DNA of 64,000 bases from Limimaricola soesokkakensis. Its GTDB lineage: Bacteria; Pseudomonadota; Alphaproteobacteria; Rhodobacterales; Rhodobacteraceae. Below, in pieces: positions 14,401 through 26,537 of the stretch. The notes below the pieces were generated by a model. That model was not told the DNA's origin. It did not search any database and was given only the letters and a program-made list of their open reading frames with translations. Made by a program: the position numbers and the translations under genes. The first letter of the stretch is position 1; every line of letters begins with the position of its first letter. The stretch is from NCBI RefSeq assembly GCF_900172345.1, contig NZ_FWFY01000001.1:495733-559732 (forward strand), given 5' to 3'.

Positions 14401-14412
14401 ACAGGACGCTAG
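11407..14412 (+). CDS. pqiB: PqiB/MlaD-family MCE protein with long repeat needle
   Basis: At 1001 residues this is nearly twice the length of Escherichia coli PqiB (about 546). A cytoplasmic tail and one membrane anchor (about 22-40) are followed by three MCE domains (about 48-138, 161-260 and 292-400), as in PqiB. The remaining about 560 residues are almost wholly helical, Leu/Ala/Glu-rich repeats with an exact 100-residue period. By analogy it should form a hexameric tube across the periplasm for lipid transfer; the extended helical part would lengthen or thicken that needle. Start is GTG at 11407, overlapping the previous stop. Confidence 0.9.
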   Translation: MSADLPEVPVEGEKRSLRSRVSIVWLVPVGALAVALGIGWKSWSDQGPLIEVLFEDAGGVLANETELRFRDVAVGLVEEVGFTAGLDRVRIAIRVDKDVAPYIDSGSDFWIVRPEVSTEGVTGLDTVLSGVYIRGQWDGRPGTAETRFEGLARAPLLGPDQQGIEITLRATEGVLSGNSPILYKGVEAGRIGAAGVSTDGFYVEAPAVIYAPYDNLVTETTRFWDTSGFSVKIGTGGAEIDFDSVAALLAGGLAFDTFVSGATLAEDGQIFEVYDAEETARNSVFNTPDGPSLNLVAVFDGNVSGLAVGAPVELDGVRIGSVSGLNGLVDEERFGDRGVRLQTVLNILPSRLGMADEGGVEQALEYFVGEVADGLRARLVTGSILTGGLKVQLIDVPGAEPASLNVDALPYPSVPVTDSEISDVQATAQGTLDRINNLPIEELLASATSFLENSARLIGSEDLQQTPGDVRALLGDIRGLVGSEEVQAVPEQIGTVMNEIELAVNDVRLILDDVREAEAVRRVLEAVDGATAVTADLDTALDGVPELIGNLNRVAENAAELPLDRLLTEVSGLAEEARALVGSEETQALPGRVNALLAELEGGTAEARTLIAGLNEQQAVTRLLETVDAANAAVTTLDRSLAGVPQLVSRIDTLVATANELPLETLLTEVSGLAGAARGLIDTDETRALPGRVNALLAELEGGTAEARSLIASLNEEQGVARLLETVDAAGAAAASLDASLEGVPQLVERIDAVAAMAQDLPVEALLDRVSGLAQDARALIGTDAARALPGQIGTLAGELELGVAEARTLLAEVNAGGGGESLVAAIDSAARAADSLDRSLAGAPQLIDSLNAVAGKAADLPLEVLVAEANSLLNSADRILKQDTARALPGELNGALSELRVILAQVSEGGVVENANATFASAANAADRLAEAARTLPSLVSRAEALLVTSNGTIGTIGSGTEPALRDLRAALRDVSKAAEAVGSLARAIERRPNSLLTGR
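12718..14086 (+). repeat. 300-base tandem coding repeats in the PqiB-like gene
   Basis: Units starting with Leu-Pro codons lie at 12718, 13087, 13387, 13687 and 13987. The last four starts are exactly 300 bases apart. The first unit is 369 bases, longer by a 23-codon partial internal duplication. Units 2 and 3 are the most alike (shared A-L-P-G-R-V-N-A-L-L-A-E-L-E-G-G-T-A-E-A core), units 1 and 4 are diverged, and unit 5 is partial. They encode residues about 438-900 and indicate growth of the protein by tandem duplication. Confidence 0.9.
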
Positions 14413-14415
14413 GCC

Positions 14416-14982
14416 ATGATGAACCGCATCCTTCCCGCCATGGCCCTTATGTCCGGTCTCGCTGCTTGCGGGGGGCCGGAGCTGCGCTACGCGGTGCCGC
14501 AGGTCGTGCCGACCGAGAAGGTCGCCATCGCCTTCGGTTCGGTCGAGCTGCGCGAGATCACTCTGCCGACCTACGCGGCGCTCGAGGAGATCTATGTCGA
14601 GACGCCCGAAGGGGTGATCACCCCGGCCGATGACCTGCTCTGGGCCGATGATCCGGTGCGTGCGGCGACGCTTGAGCTTGCCCGCGCGCTTCGGTTGTCG
14701 ACCGGGGCGCGGGTGGCCTCCGAACCTTGGCCCTTCGACGATTTCGCCGAGGCCCGTGTCGAGGTGCGAGTCGAGGAGTTCCTCGCAGATGCGCAGGGCC
14801 GCTTCCGCGTGGCGGGGCAGTATTTCGTGGCGACGCGCGATGCGTTGGGCCGCGACCGCGCCGAGACCTTCGAAATCGCGGTGCCGATCGCGCAAGGCAG
14901 CGGCGCCAGCGGCCTTGCCGCGGCGCGTGCCGCGGCGATGACCGAGCTAGCCGGGATCATCGCAAGGACCGGCCTTCGCTAG
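14416..14982 (+). CDS. pqiC: PqiC-like outer-membrane lipoprotein
   Basis: A 188-residue protein with a lipoprotein signal peptide ending in a lipobox L-A-A-C (Cys near residue 18), then an ABC-transport auxiliary lipoprotein (DUF330-type) fold. PqiC partners the tip of PqiB at the outer membrane. It follows the PqiB-like gene by only three bases, so it completes a pqiA-pqiA-pqiB-pqiC operon. ATGs at 14416 and 14419 are both possible. Confidence 0.85.
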   Translation: MMNRILPAMALMSGLAACGGPELRYAVPQVVPTEKVAIAFGSVELREITLPTYAALEEIYVETPEGVITPADDLLWADDPVRAATLELARALRLSTGARVASEPWPFDDFAEARVEVRVEEFLADAQGRFRVAGQYFVATRDALGRDRAETFEIAVPIAQGSGASGLAAARAAAMTELAGIIARTGLR

Positions 14983-15101
14983 GAAACTCGCGGTCGACGG
15001 AACGAGAGGGGCCGCTTCGTTCGGCACCTCCGTTGAAGCCCTTGCAGGGCTGCCCCAGGTCGCGTCATGATGGGATCGAGGCAGAACCGCGAGGAGACCC
15101 C

Positions 15102-15311
15102 ATGGGCAAGCTTTTCGATGTCCAGAGCCCGTTCTTTATCCCGTTGTGGCGGCGGTTGCTCGTGGTCGGGCTGGCGCTTGGCTGGGCGCTGGTCGAACTG
15201 GCGCACGGCGCGCCGGGTTGGGCGCTGCTGTTCGGCGCGGCGGGGATGTGGTGTGCCTACCAGTTCTTCATCGTCTTCGATCCGCCGCGAAAGGATGCCG
15301 GGGAGGGCTGA
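15102..15311 (+). CDS. Small two-span membrane protein, unknown function
   Basis: This 69-residue protein has an aromatic N-terminus (F-F-I-P-L-W-R-R) followed by two hydrophobic spans (about 19-34 and 39-55) and a charged C-terminus. Similar short proteins are common in Rhodobacteraceae, but I cannot assign a function. GAGGAG lies 8 bases before the ATG. It lies 3 bases before iolB and 119 bases after pqiC, so it probably belongs with iolB rather than the pqi operon. Confidence 0.7.
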   Translation: MGKLFDVQSPFFIPLWRRLLVVGLALGWALVELAHGAPGWALLFGAAGMWCAYQFFIVFDPPRKDAGEG

Positions 15312-15314
15312 GCC

Positions 15315-16106
15315 ATGACGGATCTGCTGCGCCGGCCCTTGGCCGCCACGGGAACCCTGCACGACATCACACCTGAAAGCGCGGGCTGGGACCATGCCGG
15401 TCTCGCCGTGCATCGGCTGAGGCAGGGCGAAGGGCTGTCACGCGCTACCAAGGACCGCGAAGCGATCCTTGTGCTGATCGAGGGCCGGGCCGAGATGTCG
15501 GCGGGCGAGGAACGGTTCGGCGAGATGGGCGACCGGACGAGCCCGTTCAAGGGGCTGCCGCATGCGCTTTACGTGCCGGCGGAAAGCGACTGGAGCGCGC
15601 GCGCCACGAGCGACTGCATCATCGCCGTCTGTTCCGCGCCCGCGCGGCCGGGCCATGCAGCGCGCTGCCTCGGACCCAAGGGGCTGCACCCGGTGAACCG
15701 GGGCGAGGGCATCCTCGCGCGCCGCGTCACCGAGATCGCGATGGAGGCGCAGGAGGGGGCCGACACACTTCTGGTGCGCGAAGTGGTCACGCCGGGCGGG
15801 GCCTGGGCCTCATGGCCCGGTCACCGGCATGACAAGGATGATTTCCCCCGCATCACGCGGCTGGAAGAAATATCATATCACCGGGTCGCGCCAGAGTGCG
15901 GCTTCGCGGTGCAGCGCATTTTCGACGGCAACGGGCTCGATGTGACGCTGACGATCCGCGACGGCGACGTGACGCTGGTGCCGCGCGGTCACCATCCGCG
16001 CGGCGTGCCGCCCGGGGTCGATCTCTATTCGCTTATCGTCATGGCGGGGCCGCTGCGCGCGCTCCGGGTCGAGACCGACCCGGCATTCACGGCGTTCGAG
16101 GACTGA
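15315..16106 (+). CDS. iolB: 5-deoxy-glucuronate isomerase IolB
   Basis: A 263-residue bicupin of the IolB/KduI family, which isomerises 5-deoxy-glucuronate in myo-inositol breakdown. The metal-site motif H-R-H-D-K-D-D-F-P (about residue 174), the L-E-E-I-S-Y-H-R segment, the P-R-G-H-H-P-R-G motif and the V-M-A-G-P end are all characteristic. No other inositol genes (iolA, C, D, E, G) are nearby, which is unusual as iolB normally sits in an iol operon. They may be elsewhere in the genome. Confidence 0.88.
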   Translation: MTDLLRRPLAATGTLHDITPESAGWDHAGLAVHRLRQGEGLSRATKDREAILVLIEGRAEMSAGEERFGEMGDRTSPFKGLPHALYVPAESDWSARATSDCIIAVCSAPARPGHAARCLGPKGLHPVNRGEGILARRVTEIAMEAQEGADTLLVREVVTPGGAWASWPGHRHDKDDFPRITRLEEISYHRVAPECGFAVQRIFDGNGLDVTLTIRDGDVTLVPRGHHPRGVPPGVDLYSLIVMAGPLRALRVETDPAFTAFED

Positions 16107-16167
16107 TCTGGACGGGGGCGACAGCGCGCTATCTGCTTCTTTCGACGCAGGAAAGAGGAGACCGCCG

Positions 16168-17127
16168 ATGCTCGCCGCCTATCATCCAGAGGGCAAGGGC
16201 CTCGCCCCGCTCGGACCGTCCAAGGATATCGGTGACGCGCTCTGGATCGATCTCTTCGCCCCCGACGCGGCCGAGGTCGAAAGGGTCGAGGCCTTCGGTT
16301 TGAGCGTGCCCACGCTCGAGGACATGGAGGAGATCGAGATCTCCAACCGGTTGCACCGGGAAGGCGACTGCCAGGTGATGACGGTGATGCTGCCCGGCCG
16401 CGACGCCGAGGGGCGGCAGTTCTCGGCGCCAGTAACCTTCATGCTGACGCCGGAGCGGCTCGTCACGGTGCGCCACCACTCGCCACGCCCCTTCGAGACC
16501 TTCGGCAGCCGCGCCGAGCGGTCGAGTTCCGGGAGCAGCACGCCCGTGCGTGTCTTTCTCGGTCTCGTCGAGGAGATCATCGCCCGTCAGGCCGACCTGC
16601 TGGAGGCGACGGGGCGGGTGCTCGACCGGGTGGCGGGCGAGGTGTTCGGCGAGGAGATGAACGACGTGGAGGGGCTGCGGCTGGCGCTGCGCGACATCGG
16701 CCAGCAGGGGGAACTGACGGCCAAGGTGCGGCTGGCCCTGTTCACCATGGAGCGGATGCTTTCGACCTTCATCGTCTGGAACGGCACTATGAAGCACCGC
16801 GACCCGCAGATCGCGACGCTGGCCAAGGCGCAGATGCGCGACATCAACGCGCTCGAGGTGCATCTCGATTTCCTCAACAGCCGGGTGGCGCTGGCGACCG
16901 ACGCGACGCTGGGCATGATCAATCTCGACGAGAACGCGGTGGTGCGCACGCTGTCGGTCGTCGCGGCGCTGTTCCTGCCGCCGACTCTGATCGCCTCGAT
17001 CTACGGGATGAATTTTGCCCATATGCCGGAACTGGACAACCAGAACGCCTATTTCATCGCGCTCGGCGCGATGGTCGCCTCGGCAGCGGGGACCTGGATC
17101 TGGTTCAAGGCCAAGGGCTGGCTTTGA
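16168..17127 (+). CDS. corA: CorA-family magnesium/divalent cation channel
   Basis: A 319-residue protein with a long cytoplasmic N-terminal domain, a long helix, and two C-terminal membrane spans. The signature Y-G-M-N-F sits at the end of the first span (about residue 280), followed by the M-P-E-L periplasmic loop. CorA pentamers conduct Mg2+ (and Co2+/Ni2+) down the membrane potential. GAGGAG precedes the ATG at 16168. It converges on pgm with a shared terminator-like hairpin between them. Confidence 0.93.
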   Translation: MLAAYHPEGKGLAPLGPSKDIGDALWIDLFAPDAAEVERVEAFGLSVPTLEDMEEIEISNRLHREGDCQVMTVMLPGRDAEGRQFSAPVTFMLTPERLVTVRHHSPRPFETFGSRAERSSSGSSTPVRVFLGLVEEIIARQADLLEATGRVLDRVAGEVFGEEMNDVEGLRLALRDIGQQGELTAKVRLALFTMERMLSTFIVWNGTMKHRDPQIATLAKAQMRDINALEVHLDFLNSRVALATDATLGMINLDENAVVRTLSVVAALFLPPTLIASIYGMNFAHMPELDNQNAYFIALGAMVASAAGTWIWFKAKGWL

Positions 17128-17137
17128 GAGCTGGCTG

Positions 17138-17169
17138 CGAGGCCCCGTTGCAGGTGCGCCGGGGCCTCG
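17138..17169. terminator. Terminator-like hairpin between convergent corA and pgm
   Basis: Perfect 10-base arms CGAGGCCCCG (17138-17147) and CGGGGCCTCG (17160-17169) with a 12-base loop lie in the 52-base gap where corA and pgm converge. Placement fits a bidirectional transcription stop, although no T-run follows on either strand. Confidence 0.6.
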
Positions 17170-17179
17170 GGGGGCAGGA

Positions 17180-20926
<3,747 letters not shown>

Positions 20927-20930
<4 letters not shown>

Positions 20931-22366
20931 GCGGTGGCGATAGCATCCCGGTACAGCGCCGCATAGGCCCTAGCCGAGCTCGCCCAGCCCACCGGCTGGC
21001 GCATCGCGTTGGCCTGCATCTGGGCCCAGATGTCGGGTTGCGCATAAAGATCGCAGAGCCGGTCCAGCGCGACGGCAAGCGGATCGGCCGCGACGGGGTG
21101 GAACTGGATTCCTGTCGCGACGCCCCGGTCGAGCGCGGCGGGCGAGGCATTGATTACGGTATCGGCGAGGCCGCCGGTCAGTGCCACCACCGGGATCGTG
21201 CCGTAGCGCAGGCCGTAGAGCTGGGTCAGGCCGCAGGGCTCGAAGCGCGAGGGCACCAAGATCGCGTCCGCCCCGGCGATGAGCCGGTGCGACAGCGCCT
21301 CGTCATAGCCGATCCGCACCGCCACGCCATCCTCGCGCGCCGCGTCGCGAAACGCCTGCTCCAGCGCCTTGTCGCCCGAGCCCAGAAGCGCGAGCTGCCC
21401 GCCGCGATCCAGGAGCGTCGGCAGGGCTTCGAGCAGCAGGTCGAGGCCTTTCTGCTCGGTCAGCCGCGACACCACGCAGCAAAGCGGTCCGGCGGAATCC
21501 GGCAGGCCCATTTCGGCGCGCAGCGCATCGCGGTTCGGGATCTTGCCCGCCGGGTGGCGATAGCCCTCCGGGACATGCGGATCGTTGGCGGGGTTCCAGG
21601 CGGTCTCGTCGATGCCGTTGAGGATGCCGGACAGATCGCGCCGGCGCGCCCGCATCACCCCGTCGAGCCCCATGCCGAATTCGGACCGCATCAGCTCGGC
21701 CGCGTAGGTGGGCGAAACGGTGGTCAGCCTGTCGGCCCGCATCAGCCCGGCCTTGAGCGCCGACAGCTTGCCGTAATATTCGAAGCCTTCCGCGTGAAAA
21801 CGCGATCGGGGCAGGCGCAGCGGCTCGATCATGTGGTGACCGGTCAACCCCTGGAAGGCGATGTTGTGGATCGTCAGCACCGTGGCGCAGTCGCCGCCGG
21901 CCTGCGCGAGATAGTCGGGCACGAAACCCGCCTGCCAATCATGGCAATGCAAGATCTGCGGCTGCCAGAGCTGGCCGCCCAGCGTCACGCCCTCGGTGCC
22001 GATCCGCGCCGCCACGAGGCTCAGCGCGGCAAAGCGTTCGGGATTGTCGGGCCAGTCCTGCCCGTCGGGGCCGAGATAGATCGACCCCTCGCGCCGATAG
22101 AGATGCGGCGCGTCGATCACGAAGAGATCGAGCCCGGCAGCCTGTCCGGCGAGCACCCGGGCGGGACCGCCGAACAGGTCGTGCTCGGTCATCACCTGCA
22201 CCGCGTCCGCGGCGAGCGCGGCCATGACCGCCGGGTAGCCCGGCAGGATGGTCCGCATCTCGACCGCTTCGGCCCGCAGCGCGGCGGGCAGGGCGCCCGC
22301 CACGTCGGCGAGACCGCCGGTCTTGACCAGCGGCGCGCATTCGGAGGCGACCGAGAGGACGCGCAT
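20927..22366 (-). CDS. glgA: Glycogen synthase GlgA
   Basis: A 479-residue GT5 glycogen/starch synthase that extends alpha-1,4-glucan from ADP-glucose. The N-terminal K-T-G-G-L-A-D-V motif (about residue 15) binds ADP-glucose, and the C-terminal half has the S-R-F-E-P-C-G-L-T motif. Its start shares one base with the glgC stop (TGATG) and its end overlaps glgX, showing tight coupling in the operon. Confidence 0.95.
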
Positions 22367-23628
22367 CAGAGCGACGCCGCGCGCTTGTCGAGCATCGCCT
22401 GGGTGATCAGGGTGACGCCGCCCTCTGAGACGCGGAAATGCTTGGCGTCCTCCTCCGGGTCCTCGCCCACGACGAGGCCCTCGGGGATCATCACGCCCGC
22501 GTCGATCACCGCGTTCTTGAGGCGGGCGTGGCGCGAAACGTTGACGTAAGGCAGCACGACCGTGTGGTCGAGAACCGAGTAGGAGTTGGTGTGCACCTGC
22601 GTGAACAGCAGGGAATTGCGCACCTCGGTGCCCGAGATGATACAGCCGCCCGAGACCATCGAGGAGACGGCGGAGCCGCGTCGGTCCTTCTCGTCATGGA
22701 TGAACTTCGCCGGCGGCACGCTCTCGGAGTAGGTCCAGACCGGCCAGTCGCGATCCCAAAGATTCAGCTCGGGGTCGAAATTGGTCAGGTCGATATTGGC
22801 CTGCCAGAAGGCATCGACCGTGCCCACGTCGCGCCAATAGGCCTCGCGGCCTTCGGGACGGACGCAGGAATCGTCGAAGCGATGCGCGATGGCTTTGCCG
22901 TTCTTGACGATGTCGGGGATCAGATCGGTGCCAAAATCGTGGCTGGAGTTCTCGTCCTCGGCATCCTTGATCAGCAGTTCGCGCAGGAATTTCCAGGAAA
23001 AGACGTAGATGCCCATCGAGGCGAGTGCCTTGTCGGGCTGGCCCGGAATCGAAGGCGGGTCCTTCGGCTTTTCGAGGAAGGAGGTGATGCGGCTGTTCTC
23101 GTCGACATGCATCACGCCGAACGCCACCGCCTCCATGCGCGGCACGGTGAGACAGCCGACGGTCACATCCGCCCCCGAATCCACGTGCTGCTGCAGCATC
23201 ACCTCGTAATCCATCTTGTAGATGTGGTCGCCCGCGAGGATCACGACGTAATCGACGTCGTAGCCGTCGACGATGTCGATGTTCTGGGTCACCGCGTCGG
23301 CGGTACCGCGATACCACATGCTTTCATCCACGCGCTGCGAGGCGGGCAGGATGTCGAGGAACTCGTTGCGCTCGGCGCGGAAGAAGTTCCAGCCGCGCTG
23401 GCAGTGGCGGATCAGGCTGTGCGCCTTGTACTGGGTCGCCACCGCGATCTTGCGGATGCCGGAATTCATGGCGTTCGAGAGCGCGAAATCGATGATCCGC
23501 GCCTTGCCGCCGAAATAGACTGCCGGTTTCACGCGCCGGTCGGTCAGTTCGCGCAACCGCGAACCGCGTCCGCCCGCAAGGACGAAGGCCATGGAACGCT
23601 GGGATAGTCTGCGATGTGGCTGTGGCAT
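22366..23628 (-). CDS. glgC: Glucose-1-phosphate adenylyltransferase GlgC
   Basis: A 420-residue ADP-glucose pyrophosphorylase, the committed and allosterically controlled step of glycogen synthesis. The N-terminus has the nucleotide/activator region L-A-G-G-R-G-S-R-L followed by V-K-P-A-V-Y-F-G-G, and the C-terminal part is a left-handed beta-helix. The ATG at 23628 has GGGAGG 10 bases upstream. It heads glgC-glgA-glgX-pgm; no branching enzyme or phosphorylase gene is adjacent in the window. Confidence 0.95.
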   Translation of the reverse strand: MPQPHRRLSQRSMAFVLAGGRGSRLRELTDRRVKPAVYFGGKARIIDFALSNAMNSGIRKIAVATQYKAHSLIRHCQRGWNFFRAERNEFLDILPASQRVDESMWYRGTADAVTQNIDIVDGYDVDYVVILAGDHIYKMDYEVMLQQHVDSGADVTVGCLTVPRMEAVAFGVMHVDENSRITSFLEKPKDPPSIPGQPDKALASMGIYVFSWKFLRELLIKDAEDENSSHDFGTDLIPDIVKNGKAIAHRFDDSCVRPEGREAYWRDVGTVDAFWQANIDLTNFDPELNLWDRDWPVWTYSESVPPAKFIHDEKDRRGSAVSSMVSGGCIISGTEVRNSLLFTQVHTNSYSVLDHTVVLPYVNVSRHARLKNAVIDAGVMIPEGLVVGEDPEEDAKHFRVSEGGVTLITQAMLDKRAASL

Positions 23629-23845
23629 GGTAATGGGCCTCCCTGTCCCGTGAACTCGTCAACCGATCGGCCGCGCCGCTCCCTCCGCGGACCGCGATCG
23701 TCGAGGCCGAGCATAGGCCAGAATCGGGGTGCCGCAATGTTAAAAACCGTGCAGGAAGATACGGAATTCACGCATTTTTTCAGCAAGCCCCCCGCGCGGC
23801 GCCGTACGAGCCAAGCGCGCGGTCGATGACACGGGTCGCCGGTCT

Positions 23846-24514
23846 TCAGATGCCGCTGCGCTGTTGCGCGGGTCCGCTTTCATATGCGGGGCGCAGCACC
23901 AGATCGGCAGGCAGGACCCGGTCGATCACGCGCTGGGCGTTGGGCACGTCGTTATACGTCGCGCGCTGCGTCGCGGCGGTACGGCTCAACCCGTGTCCGA
24001 GCCAGCGCGCGATCAGACGGGCCCGTAGCTCGGGCAACGGCACGTCGAGATAGGCCGAGACGTCCCAGATCCGGGCCAGTTCGGACCAAGGCGCCTCGTC
24101 GAACAGCAGGTAGTTGCCCTCGACGATCACAACCTGCGCGTCGGCCTCGACCAACTGCGCCCCGGCGATGGCGATGTCGCGGGCGCGGTCGAAGACCGGG
24201 GCCACCACCTCTTCGCCCCGTGCCAGACGCTTGATCAGAAGCACGAAGCCGCGCGCGTCGAAGGTCTCCGGCGCGCCCTTGCGCGTGCGCAGCCCGCGCT
24301 GGTCCAGCACCACATTGTCGAGATGAAAGCCATCCATCGGCACGATGCGCGCCTTGAGCTTCTGACGCTCGAGCCGCCGGGCCAGTTCGGACGCCAATGT
24401 CGACTTGCCGCTTCCGGGCGCGCCGGCGACACCGACGATGACCCGGGGTTTCTTGGCCGCGGCCTCATGGATCATTTCGGCCAGCGGATTGATGTAGGCT
24501 GTCAGGTCGAGCAA
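23846..24514 (-). CDS. frcK: FrcK-like P-loop kinase of the fructose transporter operon
   Basis: This 222-residue P-loop protein of the uridine kinase/pantothenate kinase-like group has Walker A G-A-P-G-S-G-K-S-T (about residues 30-38) and a D-G-F-H segment typical of the superfamily. It is the last gene of an frcB-C-A-K arrangement like that of Sinorhizobium, where FrcK is a putative sugar kinase. The start is TTG at 24514 with an AGAGG site 6 bases upstream; an internal Met at residue 14 would also leave the P-loop intact. A role in fructose phosphorylation is inferred from context. Confidence 0.78.
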   Translation of the reverse strand: MLDLTAYINPLAEMIHEAAAKKPRVIVGVAGAPGSGKSTLASELARRLERQKLKARIVPMDGFHLDNVVLDQRGLRTRKGAPETFDARGFVLLIKRLARGEEVVAPVFDRARDIAIAGAQLVEADAQVVIVEGNYLLFDEAPWSELARIWDVSAYLDVPLPELRARLIARWLGHGLSRTAATQRATYNDVPNAQRVIDRVLPADLVLRPAYESGPAQQRSGI

Positions 24515-24539
24515 TCGTGCCTCTACGGGAGTCTGGAGG

Positions 24540-25334
24540 TTAAGCGGCTTCGAACTCGGTCTCGGGTTCCTTGGCTCCAGTCATAAAGGCAACGGCGTCG
24601 GACATCGAATGATTCTTGGGGTCGATGACGCAAAGCCGCTGGCCCAGCCGATGCACATGAACCCGGTCCGCCAACTCGAACACGTGCGGCATGTTGTGCG
24701 AGATCAGGATGATCGGGATTCCGCGCGACTTCACGTCGAGGATCAGCTCCAGCACCCGCCGACTTTCCTTGACGCCAAGCGCGGCGGTGGGTTCGTCGAG
24801 GATGATCACCTTGGAGCCGAAGGCCGCCGCGCGGGCCACGGCCACGCCCTGCCGTTGCCCGCCAGACAGCGTCTCGACCGCCTGGTTGATGTTCTGGATC
24901 GTCATCAGCCCGAGGTCGTTGAGCTTGTCACGGGCGAACTTCTCCATGCCGGCCCGGTCGAGCTGGCGCAGCCATTTGCCGCGAAAGCCGGGTTTGCGCA
25001 GCTCGCGCCCCATGAACATGTTGTCGGTGATCGAGAGCGCGGGCGACATCGCCAGCGTCTGGTAGACCGTCTCGATGCCGGCATGGCGCGCGTCGTTGGG
25101 CGAGTGGAAATGGACCTGCTTTCCTTCGAGATAGACCTCGCCTTCGTCGGGGATGACCGCGCCAGAAAGCGCCTTGATCAGCGTCGACTTGCCGGCCCCG
25201 TTATCTCCGATCACCGCGAGGATCTCGCCCGGGTAGAGGTCGAAGTCGCAATGGTCGAGGGCGACCACCTTGCCGTAACGCTTGACGAGGTTTCGGCCCT
25301 TGAGGATGGGTTCGCGTTTCTGTTCGATGCTCAT
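24540..25334 (-). CDS. frcA: Fructose-type ABC transporter ATP-binding protein FrcA
   Basis: A 264-residue single-domain ABC ATPase of the CUT2 sugar class. Walker A is G-D-N-G-A-G-K-S-T (about 41-49), the signature is L-S-G-G-Q-R-Q-G, and Walker B is I-I-L-D-E-P. Most CUT2 ATPases (RbsA, AraG) are double-length; the half-length form fits FrcA. The ATG at 25334 overlaps the frcC stop by ATGA, favouring it over an upstream in-frame Met within frcC. Confidence 0.9.
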   Translation of the reverse strand: MSIEQKREPILKGRNLVKRYGKVVALDHCDFDLYPGEILAVIGDNGAGKSTLIKALSGAVIPDEGEVYLEGKQVHFHSPNDARHAGIETVYQTLAMSPALSITDNMFMGRELRKPGFRGKWLRQLDRAGMEKFARDKLNDLGLMTIQNINQAVETLSGGQRQGVAVARAAAFGSKVIILDEPTAALGVKESRRVLELILDVKSRGIPIILISHNMPHVFELADRVHVHRLGQRLCVIDPKNHSMSDAVAFMTGAKEPETEFEAA

Positions 25335-26398
25335 GCCGACACCTTCCTTATCCATTGGTCCACGGCCACGGCGGCAATGATCAGCACGCCGATGAAGAAA
25401 TAGGTCCACTGCGCGTCGGCCCCGAGCAGGCGCAGCCCGAGCGAGAACACCCCCACGATCAGCGCGCCGAACAGCGAGCCCATGATCGAGCCGCGCCCGC
25501 CGAAGAGCGAGATGCCCCCGATCACCACGGCGGTGATACTCTCGATGTTGGCATCGTAGCCGGAGGTGGGCGAGACCGAGCCGATGCGTCCGATCAGGGC
25601 CCAGCCGGCGAAGGCGCAGATCAGCCCGGACAGCATGTAGACCGAGATCAGCGTGCGCTTGACGTTGACACCCGACAGCTGCGCCGCCTCGGCGTCGTCG
25701 CCCACCGCATAGACGTGCCGACCCCAGGCGGTCTGCCGCAGCGTCCAGCCAAGCACCACGATCAGCGCGATCATGAACACCACTCCGACGGTGAAGACCG
25801 CGCCGCCGATCTGGAACTTGGCCCCGAAGAGCTGAAGGATCGGCGCGGCCGCCTCGATCTCCTGAGCGCGGATCGTCTCGTTGGCGGAATAGAGGTAGTT
25901 GGTGGCGAGGAAGATCTGCCAGCTGCCCAGCGTAACGATGAAGGGCGGCAGTCGCATCACCGAAACGAGCCAGCCATTGACGAAGCCGCAGGCCGTGCCG
26001 ACGGCAAGGCCGCAGGCGACGGCGACGGGGGCAGGGATGCCGTAGCGAAAGGTGAACTGGCCCATCACCACCGAGCTCAGCACCATGATCGCGCCGACCG
26101 ACAGGTCGATGCCCGCGGTCAGGATCACGAGGCTCTGCGCGGCGGCGACGATGCCAACGATCTGCACCTGCTGCAGGATCAGGGTCAGCGCGAAGGGCGA
26201 GAAGAAACGTGAGCCCAGAAGCAGCCCGAAGACGATGATCGAGACCAGCAGCACGATCAGCGGCACCAAGGCCGGCGTGACGTGCAGCGCATGCTGGACC
26301 CGTTGCAGCGGGCCGGCCTTGTGGCTTTTGAATTCGGCGACGGTCTCGGCGCGTCTCTCGCGCACCGAAGATTCATAGTGATCGGTATCTGTCGGCAT
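25331..26398 (-). CDS. frcC: Fructose-type ABC transporter permease FrcC
   Basis: A 355-residue CUT2-family sugar permease (RbsC-like). It has a hydrophilic N-terminus of about 45 residues, then eight or more hydrophobic spans, with the T-A-G-I-D-L-S-V-G motif near residue 115 that is diagnostic of this family. It forms the inner-membrane channel with FrcA. It lies 139 bases after frcB, and that gap contains two strong hairpins. Confidence 0.92.
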   Translation of the reverse strand: MPTDTDHYESSVRERRAETVAEFKSHKAGPLQRVQHALHVTPALVPLIVLLVSIIVFGLLLGSRFFSPFALTLILQQVQIVGIVAAAQSLVILTAGIDLSVGAIMVLSSVVMGQFTFRYGIPAPVAVACGLAVGTACGFVNGWLVSVMRLPPFIVTLGSWQIFLATNYLYSANETIRAQEIEAAAPILQLFGAKFQIGGAVFTVGVVFMIALIVVLGWTLRQTAWGRHVYAVGDDAEAAQLSGVNVKRTLISVYMLSGLICAFAGWALIGRIGSVSPTSGYDANIESITAVVIGGISLFGGRGSIMGSLFGALIVGVFSLGLRLLGADAQWTYFFIGVLIIAAVAVDQWIRKVSA

Positions 26399-26456
26399 GA
26401 CGCGCCCCTCCCGTGGCGTGTGGCAGGGCGCGCCCCCTCGCGCGGCCCCTCGTCAT

Positions 26457-26481
26457 CGGGGCGGGCGCGGGGCCCGCCCCG
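26457..26481 (-). repeat. Strong GC hairpin between frcB and frcC (distal)
   Basis: Perfect 10-base arms CGGGGCGGGC (26457-26466) and GCCCGCCCCG (26472-26481) with a 5-base loop. It lies in the frcB-frcC gap on the transcribed minus strand, after a second hairpin. No T-run follows. Likely function is partial termination or protection of the frcB mRNA end, giving more binding protein than permease. Confidence 0.7.
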
Positions 26482-26488
26482 TCAGGGA

Positions 26489-26519
26489 CATCCTGCGCCG
26501 CCCGAAGACGCGCAGGATG
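26489..26519 (-). repeat. Hairpin directly after frcB (proximal)
   Basis: Perfect 10-base arms CATCCTGCGC (26489-26498) and GCGCAGGATG (26510-26519), 11-base loop, starting 18 bases past the frcB stop on the minus strand. Together with the neighbouring GC hairpin it forms a tandem pair between the binding-protein and permease genes. Confidence 0.7.
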
Positions 26520-26537
26520 GAATGGTCTCGGCGGGGC

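Noticed and set aside
14999..15021. GGAAC followed by CGTT upstream of the 69-residue membrane protein gene
   Set aside because: The spacer is only 15 bases before GTT (GGAAC-N14-CGTT), two or three shorter than the EcfG pattern needs.
23792..23822. Inverted repeat CCGCGCG/CGCGCGG as terminator of frcK
   Set aside because: Arms are only 7 bases with a 17-base loop, and the following run on the transcribed strand is A, not T.
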